Assembly: GCF_000621205.1 (NCBI RefSeq)
Contig: NZ_JHYY01000036.1
Coordinates: forward strand, 21,034 to 85,033
Length of the DNA stretch: 64,000 bases
Source of the DNA: Halotalea alkalilenta DSM 17697
Lineage (GTDB): Bacteria > Pseudomonadota > Gammaproteobacteria > Pseudomonadales > Halomonadaceae
Direction of reading: 5' to 3'
The position numbers and the translations under genes are program-made. Each line of letters opens with the position of its first letter. The first letter of the stretch is position 1. The notes under the pieces were generated by a model. The model ran no database searches. It was not told where the DNA came from and saw only the letters and a list, made by a program, of their open reading frames with translations. This document shows, piece by piece, positions 35,178-43,296 of the stretch.

Positions 35178-37874
35178 ATGGCAGACCGCACCACCCTCGA
35201 GGCCCTTGAGCAATATGCGGGACAGCTATCGCTTGCCGCGCGTCGTTCAAACGATGCCAGCGACCTCCAGCACACCTTCGTGCATGGGGATGAAGGGACC
35301 GACGTGGTGACCGAATCCGGCCCTTTACCGACACTGGCCAAGATGGCGAAAGGCTGGAGGCAGCTCGCGGAGAAGGCAATCGGCGGGCTCGGCGTAGTCA
35401 ATCCCACCGGGGATTATGAAATCGGGAAGGCATACAAGGCTCGGGACCTGTTCGTCAGCGGTGGCATCGTCTATGTCGTCGTCCACGATTACACCAGTGT
35501 ATCGCTGGACCAGGACATGGCAGAGGGCCACGTGGGGGTGTTCCAGGGACTCACGCGGGAAGACCTCTCGGATACCGCGCTGAGTCTCTCCCGAGGCGCG
35601 GGCATCGTTTACCGGGCGTCGCGACAGCTTTTCTCTTTCGATGAACTCTTGGCGGTCTCGGGTCGATACGATGGCGATGCCGTCTACCTTGTCTCCTATT
35701 GGAAGGACTATCCAGTCAAGGAGTCCGGCGGCAATTTCATTTGGAGAAAAGGGGCTGCCATCACCGACTACGGCACCATCGCAGTGCCAGAGGGCGCCAA
35801 CGGATATTGGGAGAGGGAATTCAAGTGTGCATCGCCTGAATACTTCGGTGCGGTTGGCCAGCCTCTCCCGCTCAGTGCCTTCTTTGCCACATTGAAAGAG
35901 GCGCGGGTCAGGTATCCCCATGCCTATGAGCTGACCGACCTGATCGACTGGGCCGCTATCAGAGAAGTATTCTATCTCGCTAGAACCCCCGCCTGGATCA
36001 TTGGTTGCCATCTCAAGACGTACTATCTCAATCGAAAAATACCGATCAGGGATCGGGAACTGCCAGGGGCATGCAAGGGCTTTATCGGTGCTGGGCCTTG
36101 GAGATCGACCTTCGTTTTCCAGAACGCTGGAAAGGTGACCGATGTGTTTCCTTCGACGATGCCGACGGGAACCCCAACCAGTGAGATGGAATCCCTGTAT
36201 ACCAGGGATGAGGAAGCATCTGTGCAGTTCGGGTTCGTCTCCAGTAATTTCAACGAGAACTCCGAAACCGGTGGCTGGTCTGACGTAGTCATGGAGAATA
36301 TAGCGATCGAAGGGCCCGCTCATGGGGTTTGCATCCTCCTCGCCAACGGCGGCCGGGTGAGGACCCGGTGGTGCCAATTCAATGGGAATCCAAGAGTTGC
36401 TTTCGTAAGCTGTAACAACATCGCTATGTCCTGGAACGAAAATATGTTCTCGGGAGCAGCGGGTACCCTTGCTCGCATTGGTCTTTTGAACCTTTCGAAC
36501 AGTTATCGAGAAATTACGCATTCTGCGCGAGGGGTCATTGGCGGAGGAGGAGGCAACTTCAATGACGCTTTTACCTTCACCAAGAACTCATTTGGGGGGG
36601 ACCCCAGGGTAGCGGACATCCTGGACCATGGTTCGGGGTCGGAATCTAATAGGTTCGCGTGGGGTAACTCTCACACAGGAGGGTCGAACAACTTCCTGTG
36701 CGGTTACTTAGGGAGAAGAAATTTTCACTGGCAGATTTATAACGATTGGTTTGAAGGTGTAAACCACGCCATCATGGTGCTCTCCGAAGGTGCTAATGGT
36801 AACGGTAAGATCGAATTCTCCGATGATGGAAGATTCGCTGGTCTCCTTCCCAATGGCGAGAATGGCGTCAACTGGAATGATCCGGGCGATGAGACTCGTT
36901 TGAGTGTTGGTTCAGGTGGTGGTTGGTCAAGGTCTCTGGAGGTGAGGGGATGTCACTTCAAACAGGTCAGGGCATCCAGCAGGGCTGGGTATCAGGGTAA
37001 TGGCACAGGTGCCGCGATTACCTACAATGGGCGTGGAATCTGCCGATATGGCAACAACTACTTCGAAACGGTTCAGGTAGGCCTTCGCTCGAAGAATCCA
37101 GCCGTGGACCCCCAAATATACAATGAGGGTAACTCTGGGTCTTCTACGGTCCCCGTTGAAATTGATAACCCGGGAACTTTTTGGGCTGCCAATGGCCGCC
37201 AGATCGGTACCCTTATAGAAGCTGGCTATAATTCGTCCACCTCGATCAACTCGTCTACGTACGTCGGCTACTCTGGGCGTAGGATGTATGGTCGGGTTTA
37301 CAATGGATCAGTCACTGTTTCAGAGAATGATATAGTTAGAGTGCAGAACGAATCCGCAGGATTCTACGAGATCATTCTCACCATCGCTAGAGGAGACGGT
37401 AGTGCCACAGGGGCCAAGAAGATCACATTCGCTACCACCGTTTCAAACGGCTTCCGCTGGCCCTATGTGAGCGATCTCAAGGTCGAGAACTGGAGAGTCA
37501 ATGGTAATTACTCTTCAGCGCTATCAAATTTTGGGGTTCGCGTGGGACCGACCCTCTCTACACGTCCAACGGAACAACCGATGGGTACCGGTAAGCCCTA
37601 TATCGACATAGGTATACAAGGGACTCTCTCTGGCGCCAGGCTATTCACTCTAGGAATTAAATTTGTTGGGCTCAGTAATCGAGCGGTACCAATTATTCTT
37701 TCGGTCGTCGATGCGGAAGACTCGACAAGATTGGATTCGGGAGATTGGAACGAAGGTACCTCGATGATAGCATCACCTGTCAGTGACATGGCGGGCGATG
37801 ATTTGTCTCCAGAAGCCCAGAAGCTCAATGAGATTTTGAACGCGCTCAGAACGGCAGGGCTGATGGGAACCTGA
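35178..37874 (+). CDS. Phage-type tail-spike / receptor-binding protein
   Basis: 898 residues. The N-terminal part (about 1-150), with VVTESGPLPTLAKMAKGW and GDYEIGKAYKARDLFVSGGIVY, looks like a virion-attachment domain. The middle (about 250-650) has the short repeating G/N/S-rich strands of a right-handed beta-helix as in tail spikes that cleave surface polysaccharide; the last 200 residues are beta-rich (trimerisation or chaperone-like). No signal peptide. Codon use is visibly more A/T-rich than the neighbours, so the gene is probably acquired. GGAG precedes ATG. No capsid or lysis genes surround it: it is a prophage remnant or a captured depolymerase. Confidence 0.75.
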   Translation: MADRTTLEALEQYAGQLSLAARRSNDASDLQHTFVHGDEGTDVVTESGPLPTLAKMAKGWRQLAEKAIGGLGVVNPTGDYEIGKAYKARDLFVSGGIVYVVVHDYTSVSLDQDMAEGHVGVFQGLTREDLSDTALSLSRGAGIVYRASRQLFSFDELLAVSGRYDGDAVYLVSYWKDYPVKESGGNFIWRKGAAITDYGTIAVPEGANGYWEREFKCASPEYFGAVGQPLPLSAFFATLKEARVRYPHAYELTDLIDWAAIREVFYLARTPAWIIGCHLKTYYLNRKIPIRDRELPGACKGFIGAGPWRSTFVFQNAGKVTDVFPSTMPTGTPTSEMESLYTRDEEASVQFGFVSSNFNENSETGGWSDVVMENIAIEGPAHGVCILLANGGRVRTRWCQFNGNPRVAFVSCNNIAMSWNENMFSGAAGTLARIGLLNLSNSYREITHSARGVIGGGGGNFNDAFTFTKNSFGGDPRVADILDHGSGSESNRFAWGNSHTGGSNNFLCGYLGRRNFHWQIYNDWFEGVNHAIMVLSEGANGNGKIEFSDDGRFAGLLPNGENGVNWNDPGDETRLSVGSGGGWSRSLEVRGCHFKQVRASSRAGYQGNGTGAAITYNGRGICRYGNNYFETVQVGLRSKNPAVDPQIYNEGNSGSSTVPVEIDNPGTFWAANGRQIGTLIEAGYNSSTSINSSTYVGYSGRRMYGRVYNGSVTVSENDIVRVQNESAGFYEIILTIARGDGSATGAKKITFATTVSNGFRWPYVSDLKVENWRVNGNYSSALSNFGVRVGPTLSTRPTEQPMGTGKPYIDIGIQGTLSGARLFTLGIKFVGLSNRAVPIILSVVDAEDSTRLDSGDWNEGTSMIASPVSDMAGDDLSPEAQKLNEILNALRTAGLMGT

Positions 37875-37885
37875 CTGGGTGTACC

Positions 37886-37903
37886 CGGCATGGGGCTATG
37901 CCG
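37886..37903. terminator. Weak hairpin after the tail-spike gene
   Basis: CGGCAT (37886-37891) pairs with ATGCCG (37898-37903) around a 6-base loop, 12 bases after the spike stop. It lies between convergent genes. No T-run, so only a tentative terminator. Confidence 0.35.
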
Positions 37904-38162
37904 AGTCTGGCCCAGCTCTTGAATGACTGTGCTGATGGGCAGAATCAAGAGGAAGGGGGCCCGCCGCAGCCAGTTCAATGATGCGAGGTAGACGCCGGGC
38001 ACCCTCCCGGAATGGCACGAGCGATTGGGCCGGGCTGCCGCTAAACTCGTTCGCGTACGCGTCATCGCGTTGCCGCTCTCTGCGGGGATGAGCCGCTAAT
38101 TTGATTTCGCCATTGTTTTCAATGAAGTCGGCGAACTGCTCGATGTCCACCAGAGTTTTCAT
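37896..38162 (-). CDS. Small phage-associated hypothetical protein
   Basis: 88 residues beginning MKTLVDIEQFADFIENNGEIKLAAHPRRERQ; no family recognised. Its ATG overlaps the stop of the SGNH hydrolase gene (ATGA at 38159-38162), which supports translation. The second half (LPRIIELAAAGPLPLDSAHQHSHSRAG) has less natural composition and may be read-through of a degraded end. Likely cotranscribed with the hydrolase. Confidence 0.45.
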   Translation of the reverse strand: MKTLVDIEQFADFIENNGEIKLAAHPRRERQRDDAYANEFSGSPAQSLVPFREGARRLPRIIELAAAGPLPLDSAHQHSHSRAGPDSA

Positions 38163-39430
38163 TCTTCGATGTCTCTTACTTGGTCGATGTAGCCGAGCTC
38201 GACGCAGCGTTCGGCAACGACTTGCCAGATCAGCAGGCGCCCTTTGAGATTGATGTGCGTGTTGTCGATCATCAGGGACGGCGGAACTATCCCGCTCGCG
38301 ACTGCGGTTTGATCGGCTTCATAGGCATCCCATTCAGCCACCGAGTCCGGGTCGTCTGGGTTCAGAGGGGCAGACGGCTGCGGCAACGGGTTGGCAAGAA
38401 GGATCGGCTGAGGATCGATGTAGTGGCGTCCATAGAGCGCCCCGAGCGCAGCCGCCACGTCTTTCTGGCGCTGCAGCTGCATTGGTAGCCGAGTAGCTTG
38501 CTCCTGCGCGAACCAACTGACGAAGATGAATTTCTTCATTCGCGATTTGATGCTGTTATATGCCGCCTGGTAGTAGCCGATTTGGTCCTCAACGGGATTG
38601 TTTCGTGAGTTGCCACCAAACCAGAAGATCTGTAAGTACTCCATGTTGTCCTGGATCGGTGCGAGCCCGGAGGAAATCGTTTGCGGATTCCCTTCGCTAT
38701 CGAACGTCTCGAGCCTAAGCGGCACCCGCTCCCAGACTACATCGACGGGCGATGGAACCTCGACAGCTTCCCCGGGCCGTTCTCGCGTGAATGTATAGAC
38801 CCGCGGGCTTACGTAGACGAGCCGCCCCTTCACGCCGCTGATGTAGACGGTATGATTCGTGGCAGTCGCTTTTTCGGCAAGCCGGTATGGATCGTTCACG
38901 TGATTGACGGTGACCGATCCCGATGCGGGGATCTGGTTGCCGGGGAATGTCAGGCGCATAGGTATGGCCCCCATGCGCGCGAGGATTACAGGACTGCTCG
39001 TACCCGACATCGAGTAGCTGTAGATCGGAATACCGGTGAGATCAGCGAACGGGCGGACCTTCTCTGGCGTGGTCTGGCTGTCACCAATGACGATAGCCTG
39101 ATTGACCGGTGCCGCTTGCAGGTATGCCCGGCCAGCACTGTGATCGATGCCTGTGACGTACTCGCCTAGATAGGCGCCTTCCGCGCCAGGTACCGGGAAG
39201 GCCTCGCTTCCATCGGCAGCAGCAAGCCCGGCTTCGACTGACGAACAAAAGATCACCAGGGCTGCCAGGACTTGCACCAACACCTTTGAAACGGCTGGGT
39301 GCGCGGCGCCGTTTGGGTATGTCACGTCCTTGAGCTCCGCCGAAGAAGTCATCTCCATCCCAGTATCAACTGTTCCTCTCGAATCCGCGACGATCACGGG
39401 CGATTGCTCGAATGTGCTTCCGTCACTCAT
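38159..39430 (-). CDS. SGNH/GDSL-type hydrolase, phage-associated
   Basis: 423 residues from ATG 39430; the longer frame upstream runs into integrase debris. Nucleophile Ser118 is in AIVIGDSQT. The Asp-His pair is Asp389 and His392 in MIDNTHINLKG. This is the catalytic arrangement of SGNH esterases. Residues 46-70 (VSKVLVQVLAALVIFCSSVEAG) form one hydrophobic segment, preceded by about 45 polar residues. The convergent neighbour is a tail spike, so a role in removing acetyl groups from surface polysaccharide is plausible. It could also be a tail-associated component. Confidence 0.72.
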   Translation of the reverse strand: MSDGSTFEQSPVIVADSRGTVDTGMEMTSSAELKDVTYPNGAAHPAVSKVLVQVLAALVIFCSSVEAGLAAADGSEAFPVPGAEGAYLGEYVTGIDHSAGRAYLQAAPVNQAIVIGDSQTTPEKVRPFADLTGIPIYSYSMSGTSSPVILARMGAIPMRLTFPGNQIPASGSVTVNHVNDPYRLAEKATATNHTVYISGVKGRLVYVSPRVYTFTRERPGEAVEVPSPVDVVWERVPLRLETFDSEGNPQTISSGLAPIQDNMEYLQIFWFGGNSRNNPVEDQIGYYQAAYNSIKSRMKKFIFVSWFAQEQATRLPMQLQRQKDVAAALGALYGRHYIDPQPILLANPLPQPSAPLNPDDPDSVAEWDAYEADQTAVASGIVPPSLMIDNTHINLKGRLLIWQVVAERCVELGYIDQVRDIEE

Positions 39431-39535
39431 GGCTATCCCTTGGGCAAAAAATAAAGCTGCCTCGAGGGCGGGGAAAGAAAAAGTGTGGTGAACGACATCA
39501 CCCCGGAAGTCAGATGCGAAGGCGGGTGGGGCGGT

Positions 39536-39790
39536 GCGAGTTGCACCTGCACATCGCTGATCTGCACCACATCCATGCCATACCTGCGCCAGCTGGCGTG
39601 CCGCTGGCGGATGCAAAGGAAGTGTTCGGGCATTCCACCATTACGCAGACGGAGCAGGTATACCTACCCGGCACCGCATCACGCACGTGAGGCAGTTGCC
39701 AGACTTGAGTCACGTTCTGGTCACGTTGAAAGATTGGCGAGGGATTTGGATGCCTTGCTGGAACGTCCTCGGAGGGTAGTAACTATTTGA
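39536..39790 (+). pseudogene. Tyrosine recombinase (integrase) C-terminal remnant
   Basis: Two overlapping frames together give the end of a phage-type integrase: LHHIHA, AGVPLADAKEVFGHSTITQTEQ in the first, then APHHAREAVARLESRSGHVERLARDLD in the next. GHSTI-T-TE and AP-H-R-AV-RLE are the conserved C-terminal block near the catalytic Tyr. The frame breaks near 39660 and the catalytic Tyr region is garbled. It ends about 15 bases before the 3' end of tRNA-Ser(UGA), the classic place for an integrase of an element that used that tRNA. The rest of the gene is gone. Confidence 0.7.
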
Positions 39791-39805
39791 GGACGCTGGA
39801 AAAAG

Positions 39806-39895
39806 TGGCGGAGGGACAGGGATTCGAACCCTGGAAGGGCGTTAACCCTTGCCGGTTTTCAAGACCGGTGCATTCAACCGCTCTGCCATCCCTCC
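39806..39895 (-). tRNA. tRNA-Ser (anticodon UGA)
   Basis: 90 bases on the reverse strand with encoded CCA. The acceptor GGAGGGA pairs with TCCCTCC. The anticodon stem CGGTC/GACCG-type loop reads CTTGAAA, anticodon TGA. A long variable arm (GGGTTAACGCCC) marks a class II tRNA-Ser, and the T-loop is GGTTCGAATCC. A TTTTT run follows CCA. The integrase scar abuts its 3' end, so it is probably a used attachment site. Confidence 0.96.
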
Positions 39896-39909
39896 TGACA
39901 CGGTTGGGG

Positions 39910-39937
39910 ATCTTACCATCGTCGCCGCGCAGGTCAA
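39910..39937 (-). promoter_or_regulatory. Promoter of tRNA-Ser(UGA)
   Basis: On the reverse strand TTGACC (39937-39932), 16 bases, then TAAGAT (39915-39910). The -10 lies 14 bases before the tRNA 5' end, with a short C-rich stretch (CCCC) after it. Confidence 0.7.
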
Positions 39938-39981
39938 TGGATATGTTTATCGATCAGCAGCTTATCGCTAAGTCGAGCTGG

Positions 39982-40011
39982 AAAAAGGGGTGCCTCAGCG
40001 CGGGCGCTGAG
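39982..40011 (-). terminator. Intrinsic terminator overlapping the end of a 44-residue gene
   Basis: Reading leftward, CTCAGCGC pairs with GCGCTGAG (40011-39994), then GCACCCC and TTTTT (39986-39982). The right arm contains the stop codon of the small gene at 39995, so gene and terminator overlap. Confidence 0.65.
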
Positions 40012-40129
40012 TCGAGCGGTTTCTCAGTTGCGAGATCGTCGACTTTATCTTCTGCCTGTTCTGCGGTTTGCTGAGGTACTTGATCCCGAAACCGATCAGC
40101 GTGGTCAGCAGCTTGGCCTTTCTGGACAT
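39995..40129 (-). CDS. Small basic protein, 44 residues, function unknown
   Basis: MSRKAKLLTTLIGFGIKYLS followed by KPQNRQKIKSTISQLRNRST and QRPR. A perfect AAGGAG stands six bases before the ATG and a hairpin with T-run closes the unit, so it has the complete outfit of a short expressed gene. It has a short hydrophobic patch, then a strongly basic tail (net charge well above zero). It could be a nucleic-acid- or membrane-associated small protein. A longer overlapping reverse frame (39954-40187) has no ribosome site and unnatural composition. Confidence 0.65.
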   Translation of the reverse strand: MSRKAKLLTTLIGFGIKYLSKPQNRQKIKSTISQLRNRSTQRPR

Positions 40130-40284
40130 GTACGGCTCCTTGGTCGAGTGTTCGACGCTTTGAGGGGTGACGAGGCACTCTGATCATGGTCGGTGATCAG
40201 CATCCGGTCAAAGTGAGTCGTACGGCCGCGCAGGACTTGCGGATGGTCCGATCCGATGAGCCCTGCGCCGGTGCGATGATGGCT

Positions 40285-40686
40285 TCAGTTGGCGTACTTG
40301 CGGCTCACTCGGTTGAGCGTGCTGGTGAGCTGGATGGTCAGGGTCAAGTCCGCGAGTTCGCTTCCGCTGAAGGTTTCGATCGCCTGGCGGCGGATATCCG
40401 AATTGTTGGAGTGCTCGCGGATGAAGTTGTCGCACCATGCCAGCGCCGCGCGCTCGCGGGCGCTGAAGCTGCTCGACGTGGCCCAGTCGGCCAGCTGCTC
40501 GACTTTGTCCTTGGAGATGCCGAGCGCTTCGGCTTCGGCCAGCGATGAGTGGCTGCAGCCTTCGCAGCCGTTGAGCTGGCAGGTGCGCAGTTCGGCGAGG
40601 CAGCGAATCGAGGGATCCAGCGAGCATTGGCGGATACCGCGGCTGGCTTGATAGATGTCTTTGACGTCAATGAGCTGGCGGGCCAT
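40285..40686 (-). CDS. Carboxymuconolactone-decarboxylase/AhpD-family protein
   Basis: 133 residues. The AhpD-type redox motif CEGC followed by His (NGCEGCSHSSLAEAEALG) is at about residues 41-57; the rest is the all-helical CMD fold (FSARERAALAWCDNFIREHS). Such proteins are often peroxidase reductants. It stands alone between two tRNA-Ser genes. No operon partner or regulator is evident. ATG 40686 follows CCGGGGACC, a weak ribosome site. Confidence 0.85.
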   Translation of the reverse strand: MARQLIDVKDIYQASRGIRQCSLDPSIRCLAELRTCQLNGCEGCSHSSLAEAEALGISKDKVEQLADWATSSSFSARERAALAWCDNFIREHSNNSDIRRQAIETFSGSELADLTLTIQLTSTLNRVSRKYAN

Positions 40687-40934
40687 TCGAACGGTCCCCG
40701 GTTGAGGTAGTGGAGAGGAGAAGAGTCCCCTTGTCGCTGCGGCTGGATGCGCCGCTGATTCGCGCCGTAGTGGCTTGATGTAGCTTGCAATGCCTGTTCA
40801 CGCGGTGGTGAGGCGCGCATCGATGCCTTCTGCGCATTGAATACCGATTCGGTCCTCTTTTCTACAGCCTTGATTCATTGTTTTGACCTCGGTTGATACG
40901 TCGATGCAGGATCGCGGAAAAGGGCGCTGGAGTA
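40687..40934. other. Non-coding stretch between the CMD gene and the tRNA-Ser promoter
   Basis: About 250 bases. I see no reading frame with natural composition, no strong dyad and no repeat. The left end must contain the CMD promoter. Confidence 0.4.
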
Positions 40935-40963
40935 TTGACCTTGGATCAACCCATTGATAGATT
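40935..40963 (+). promoter_or_regulatory. Promoter of tRNA-Ser(CGA)
   Basis: TTGACC (40935-40940), a 17-base spacer and TAGATT (40958-40963), followed by a GC-rich discriminator (GCCTCGC) that is typical of stringently controlled tRNA promoters. The tRNA begins about 40 bases later. Confidence 0.7.
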
Positions 40964-41004
40964 ATGCCTCGCTTCCCGGCCATCAGTGCCGTTGATAGCA
41001 TTGC

Positions 41005-41092
41005 GGAAGGCTGGCAGAGCGGCCGAATGCACTTGTTTCGAAAACAAGCGGGTGTAACAGCCCCGTAGGTTCGAATCCTACGCCTTCCGCCA
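41005..41092 (+). tRNA. tRNA-Ser (anticodon CGA)
   Basis: 88 bases with encoded CCA. Acceptor GGAAGGC pairs with GCCTTCC. The anticodon stem is CTTGT/ACAAG around TTCGAAA, anticodon CGA. The long variable arm (CGGGTGTAACAGCCCCG) is class II; T-loop GGTTCGAATCC. TTTTTTT follows the CCA (41094-41100) and probably terminates. Confidence 0.96.
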
Positions 41093-41501
41093 CTTTTTTT
41101 ACTTCCCCTGGTCATCTTTTCAGCAGGTCCGCCGATTTCCTGCGCCGGTGCTGTGACCAGCGTTCTCGGTAGATATCAGTTCTTCACGCCAATCGAGCGT
41201 ATGGGCCGTTGACCAAGCCTTTGAAGCCATGGCGCCTTCGGCTCATTTCGCAGCTTTCAATATTGCAACTTCATCGCAACTTCGATGCCTGCGCCGACGG
41301 CGACATCCGACGATGCGCCATTCGACAGCCATGAGCGTCGCTCAGCGGTGGTGCCAACAGGCACCGGCCCTGTAGACTCGTTTTTCCAGATGAACCGGCG
41401 CGCCAAGAACGATATTTGCAGATCGATCCGGGCGGCGGGCATTGGCTTGCTTTGCCATGGCGAGATACCAGAACCCTCTGAACAGTCGGCAAGGATCCTT
41501 C
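41093..41501. other. 409-base intergenic stretch
   Basis: Starts with the T-run of the tRNA. The remainder holds no gene I would support; frames read there have poor composition and no ribosome sites. The right end must contain the promoter of the hydrolase gene. Confidence 0.4.
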
Positions 41502-43226
41502 ATGACCGGAGCGCTGCGAGACTTGGCGGACCTCCTTCGTCGGCAGGCGCTGTCGCTCTCCGGTATCGGACTCGCACTCGGTACGCTGTTCTTCGCCGCC
41601 GCATTGACGCCGACGCTCGTCCCCCGCACCTATCTCACCCAGGGGATCCTGGCGGGGGCATGCTTCGCCGCCGGCTACGGGCTCGGCTTGTTCTGGCGCT
41701 GGCTCTGGGCCTACATGGAGCTGCCGGAACCCCCGGAGCGTATGCGCCGTGCCACCAATGCGCTGGTCGCGCTCATATGCCTTTCGGTCGCGCTGATCTG
41801 CCTCTGGCACGCGGCGCAGTGGCAGAACTCGATCCGCCTGTCGATGGAGATGGCGCCGGTCGAGAGCGCGCATCCGTTCAAGCTCAGCGCCACGGCGCTG
41901 GCCGCCTTCGCCGTACTGCTGGCGCTCGGTAGGCTGTTCGGCCTCGTCGTTCGTGTGGTCGCGCGCCGCTCGAGCCGGCTGTTGCCGAGAAAGGTCGCCA
42001 ACGTGGTCGGCGCCAGCGTCGGCGTCCTGCTGTTCTGGTCGCTGGCCAACGACGTGTTCTTCCGCGCGGTGATCGACCTGCTTGATTCTTCCTACCGGGA
42101 GTACGACGCCCTGCTCGAGCCTGAGCGCCCGCAACCTTTGGACCCGATCAAGACCGGCAGTGCCGCCTCGCTGATCGCCTGGAACGAGCTCGGGCGCGCG
42201 GGCCGGGAGTTCGTCGCATCGGGGCCTTCGGCTTTGCAGATCGAAACGCTGACCGGGCGGCCGGCGCTCGAGCCGATCAGGGTCTATGCCGGGCTGCGCG
42301 GGGCCGATACCCCGGCTGACCGCGCGCGGCTGGCGCTGGAGGAGTTGAAGCGGGTGGGGGCGTTCGACCGCTCGGTGCTGGTGATCGTCACCCCCACCGG
42401 CACCGGATGGATCGATCCTGCGGCGATGGACTCGGTCGAGTACCTGCAGCGCGGCGACATCGCAAGCGTCGCGCTGCAGTATTCCTATCTGTCGAGTCCG
42501 CTGTCGCTGCTGGTCCAGCCTGAATACGGGGCAGAGGCCGCGCGTGCTCTGTTTTCCGCGGTCTATGCCTATTGGACGACCTTGCCGCGGGAGCGTCGGC
42601 CGAGGCTCTATCTGCATGGCCTGAGCCTCGGCGCGATGAATTCCGAGCGCTCGGCCGAGCTGTTCGAGATGATCCACGATCCGATCCAGGGGGCGCTTTG
42701 GAGCGGCCCTCCGTTCACGAGCCGCATCTGGCGCTCGCTCACCGATGGGCGCAACGGGGACTCGCCCGCATGGTTGCCGCGGTTCAGGGACGGCAGTTTC
42801 GTCCGCTTCTTCAACCAGGATGGTTCGACCGTGCCGGCGGATGCGCCCTGGGGGGCGATGCGGATCGTCTACCTGCAGTATGCCAGCGACCCGGTGACTT
42901 TCTTCGACTACCGAGACTTCTACCGCCGCCCGGCGTGGATGGAGCCGCCGCTCGGGTCCGAGGTGTCGGCGGCGCTTCGCTGGTATCCGGTGGTGAGCAT
43001 GCTCCAGCTGGCGCTCGACATGGCGGTCGCGAGCTCCACGCCGATGGGCTACGGCCACGTCTACGCACCGCAGCACCATGTCGACGCATGGATGGCCGTC
43101 ACCGGTGTCGACGATTGGGCGCCCGAGGCGATCGCAGAGCTCAAGCGCCATCTCGAGGAGGCGATGATGCAGGCGGGCGTCGATGATGGCAGTAGGGAAG
43201 AAGCCTTCGACAACCGGGGAGGCTGA
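41502..43226 (+). CDS. Membrane-anchored alpha/beta-hydrolase-family protein
   Basis: 574 residues. The first ~200 contain about five hydrophobic segments (GIGLALGTLFFAAALTPTLVP onward). The C-terminal domain carries a nucleophile elbow GLSLG in RLYLHGLSLGAMNSE and a late His in PMGYGHVYAPQHHVDAWM. This two-part build matches a conserved bacterial family of alpha/beta-hydrolases of unknown substrate; lipid or ester cleavage at the inner membrane is likely. ATG 41502 is favoured by AAGGA six bases upstream over the 41442 start. It is monocistronic and convergent with the next operon. Confidence 0.75.
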   Translation: MTGALRDLADLLRRQALSLSGIGLALGTLFFAAALTPTLVPRTYLTQGILAGACFAAGYGLGLFWRWLWAYMELPEPPERMRRATNALVALICLSVALICLWHAAQWQNSIRLSMEMAPVESAHPFKLSATALAAFAVLLALGRLFGLVVRVVARRSSRLLPRKVANVVGASVGVLLFWSLANDVFFRAVIDLLDSSYREYDALLEPERPQPLDPIKTGSAASLIAWNELGRAGREFVASGPSALQIETLTGRPALEPIRVYAGLRGADTPADRARLALEELKRVGAFDRSVLVIVTPTGTGWIDPAAMDSVEYLQRGDIASVALQYSYLSSPLSLLVQPEYGAEAARALFSAVYAYWTTLPRERRPRLYLHGLSLGAMNSERSAELFEMIHDPIQGALWSGPPFTSRIWRSLTDGRNGDSPAWLPRFRDGSFVRFFNQDGSTVPADAPWGAMRIVYLQYASDPVTFFDYRDFYRRPAWMEPPLGSEVSAALRWYPVVSMLQLALDMAVASSTPMGYGHVYAPQHHVDAWMAVTGVDDWAPEAIAELKRHLEEAMMQAGVDDGSREEAFDNRGG

Positions 43227-43243
43227 CCGTGCCGGTATCTCCA

Positions 43244-43264
43244 CGCCGCCAACCGGTGGCGGCG
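43244..43264. terminator. Hairpin between convergent genes
   Basis: CGCCGCCA (43244-43251) pairs perfectly with TGGCGGCG (43257-43264) around ACCGG, midway between two convergent stop codons. GC-rich, without a T-run. Confidence 0.5.
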
Positions 43265-43296
43265 CGGAGTAGCGCAGGATGCGCGCTCCGGCTCCA

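Noticed and set aside
33816..39805. Search for a duplicated tRNA-Ser 3' end as outer attachment site
   Set aside because: No second copy of the CCA-proximal 20 bases was seen in this interval.
39954..40187. 77-residue - strand frame
   Set aside because: Overlaps the 44-residue gene in another frame; lacks ribosome site and has unnatural composition.
40687..41115. 105-residue - strand frame across tRNA-Ser(CGA)
   Set aside because: Antisense to the tRNA gene and of poor composition.
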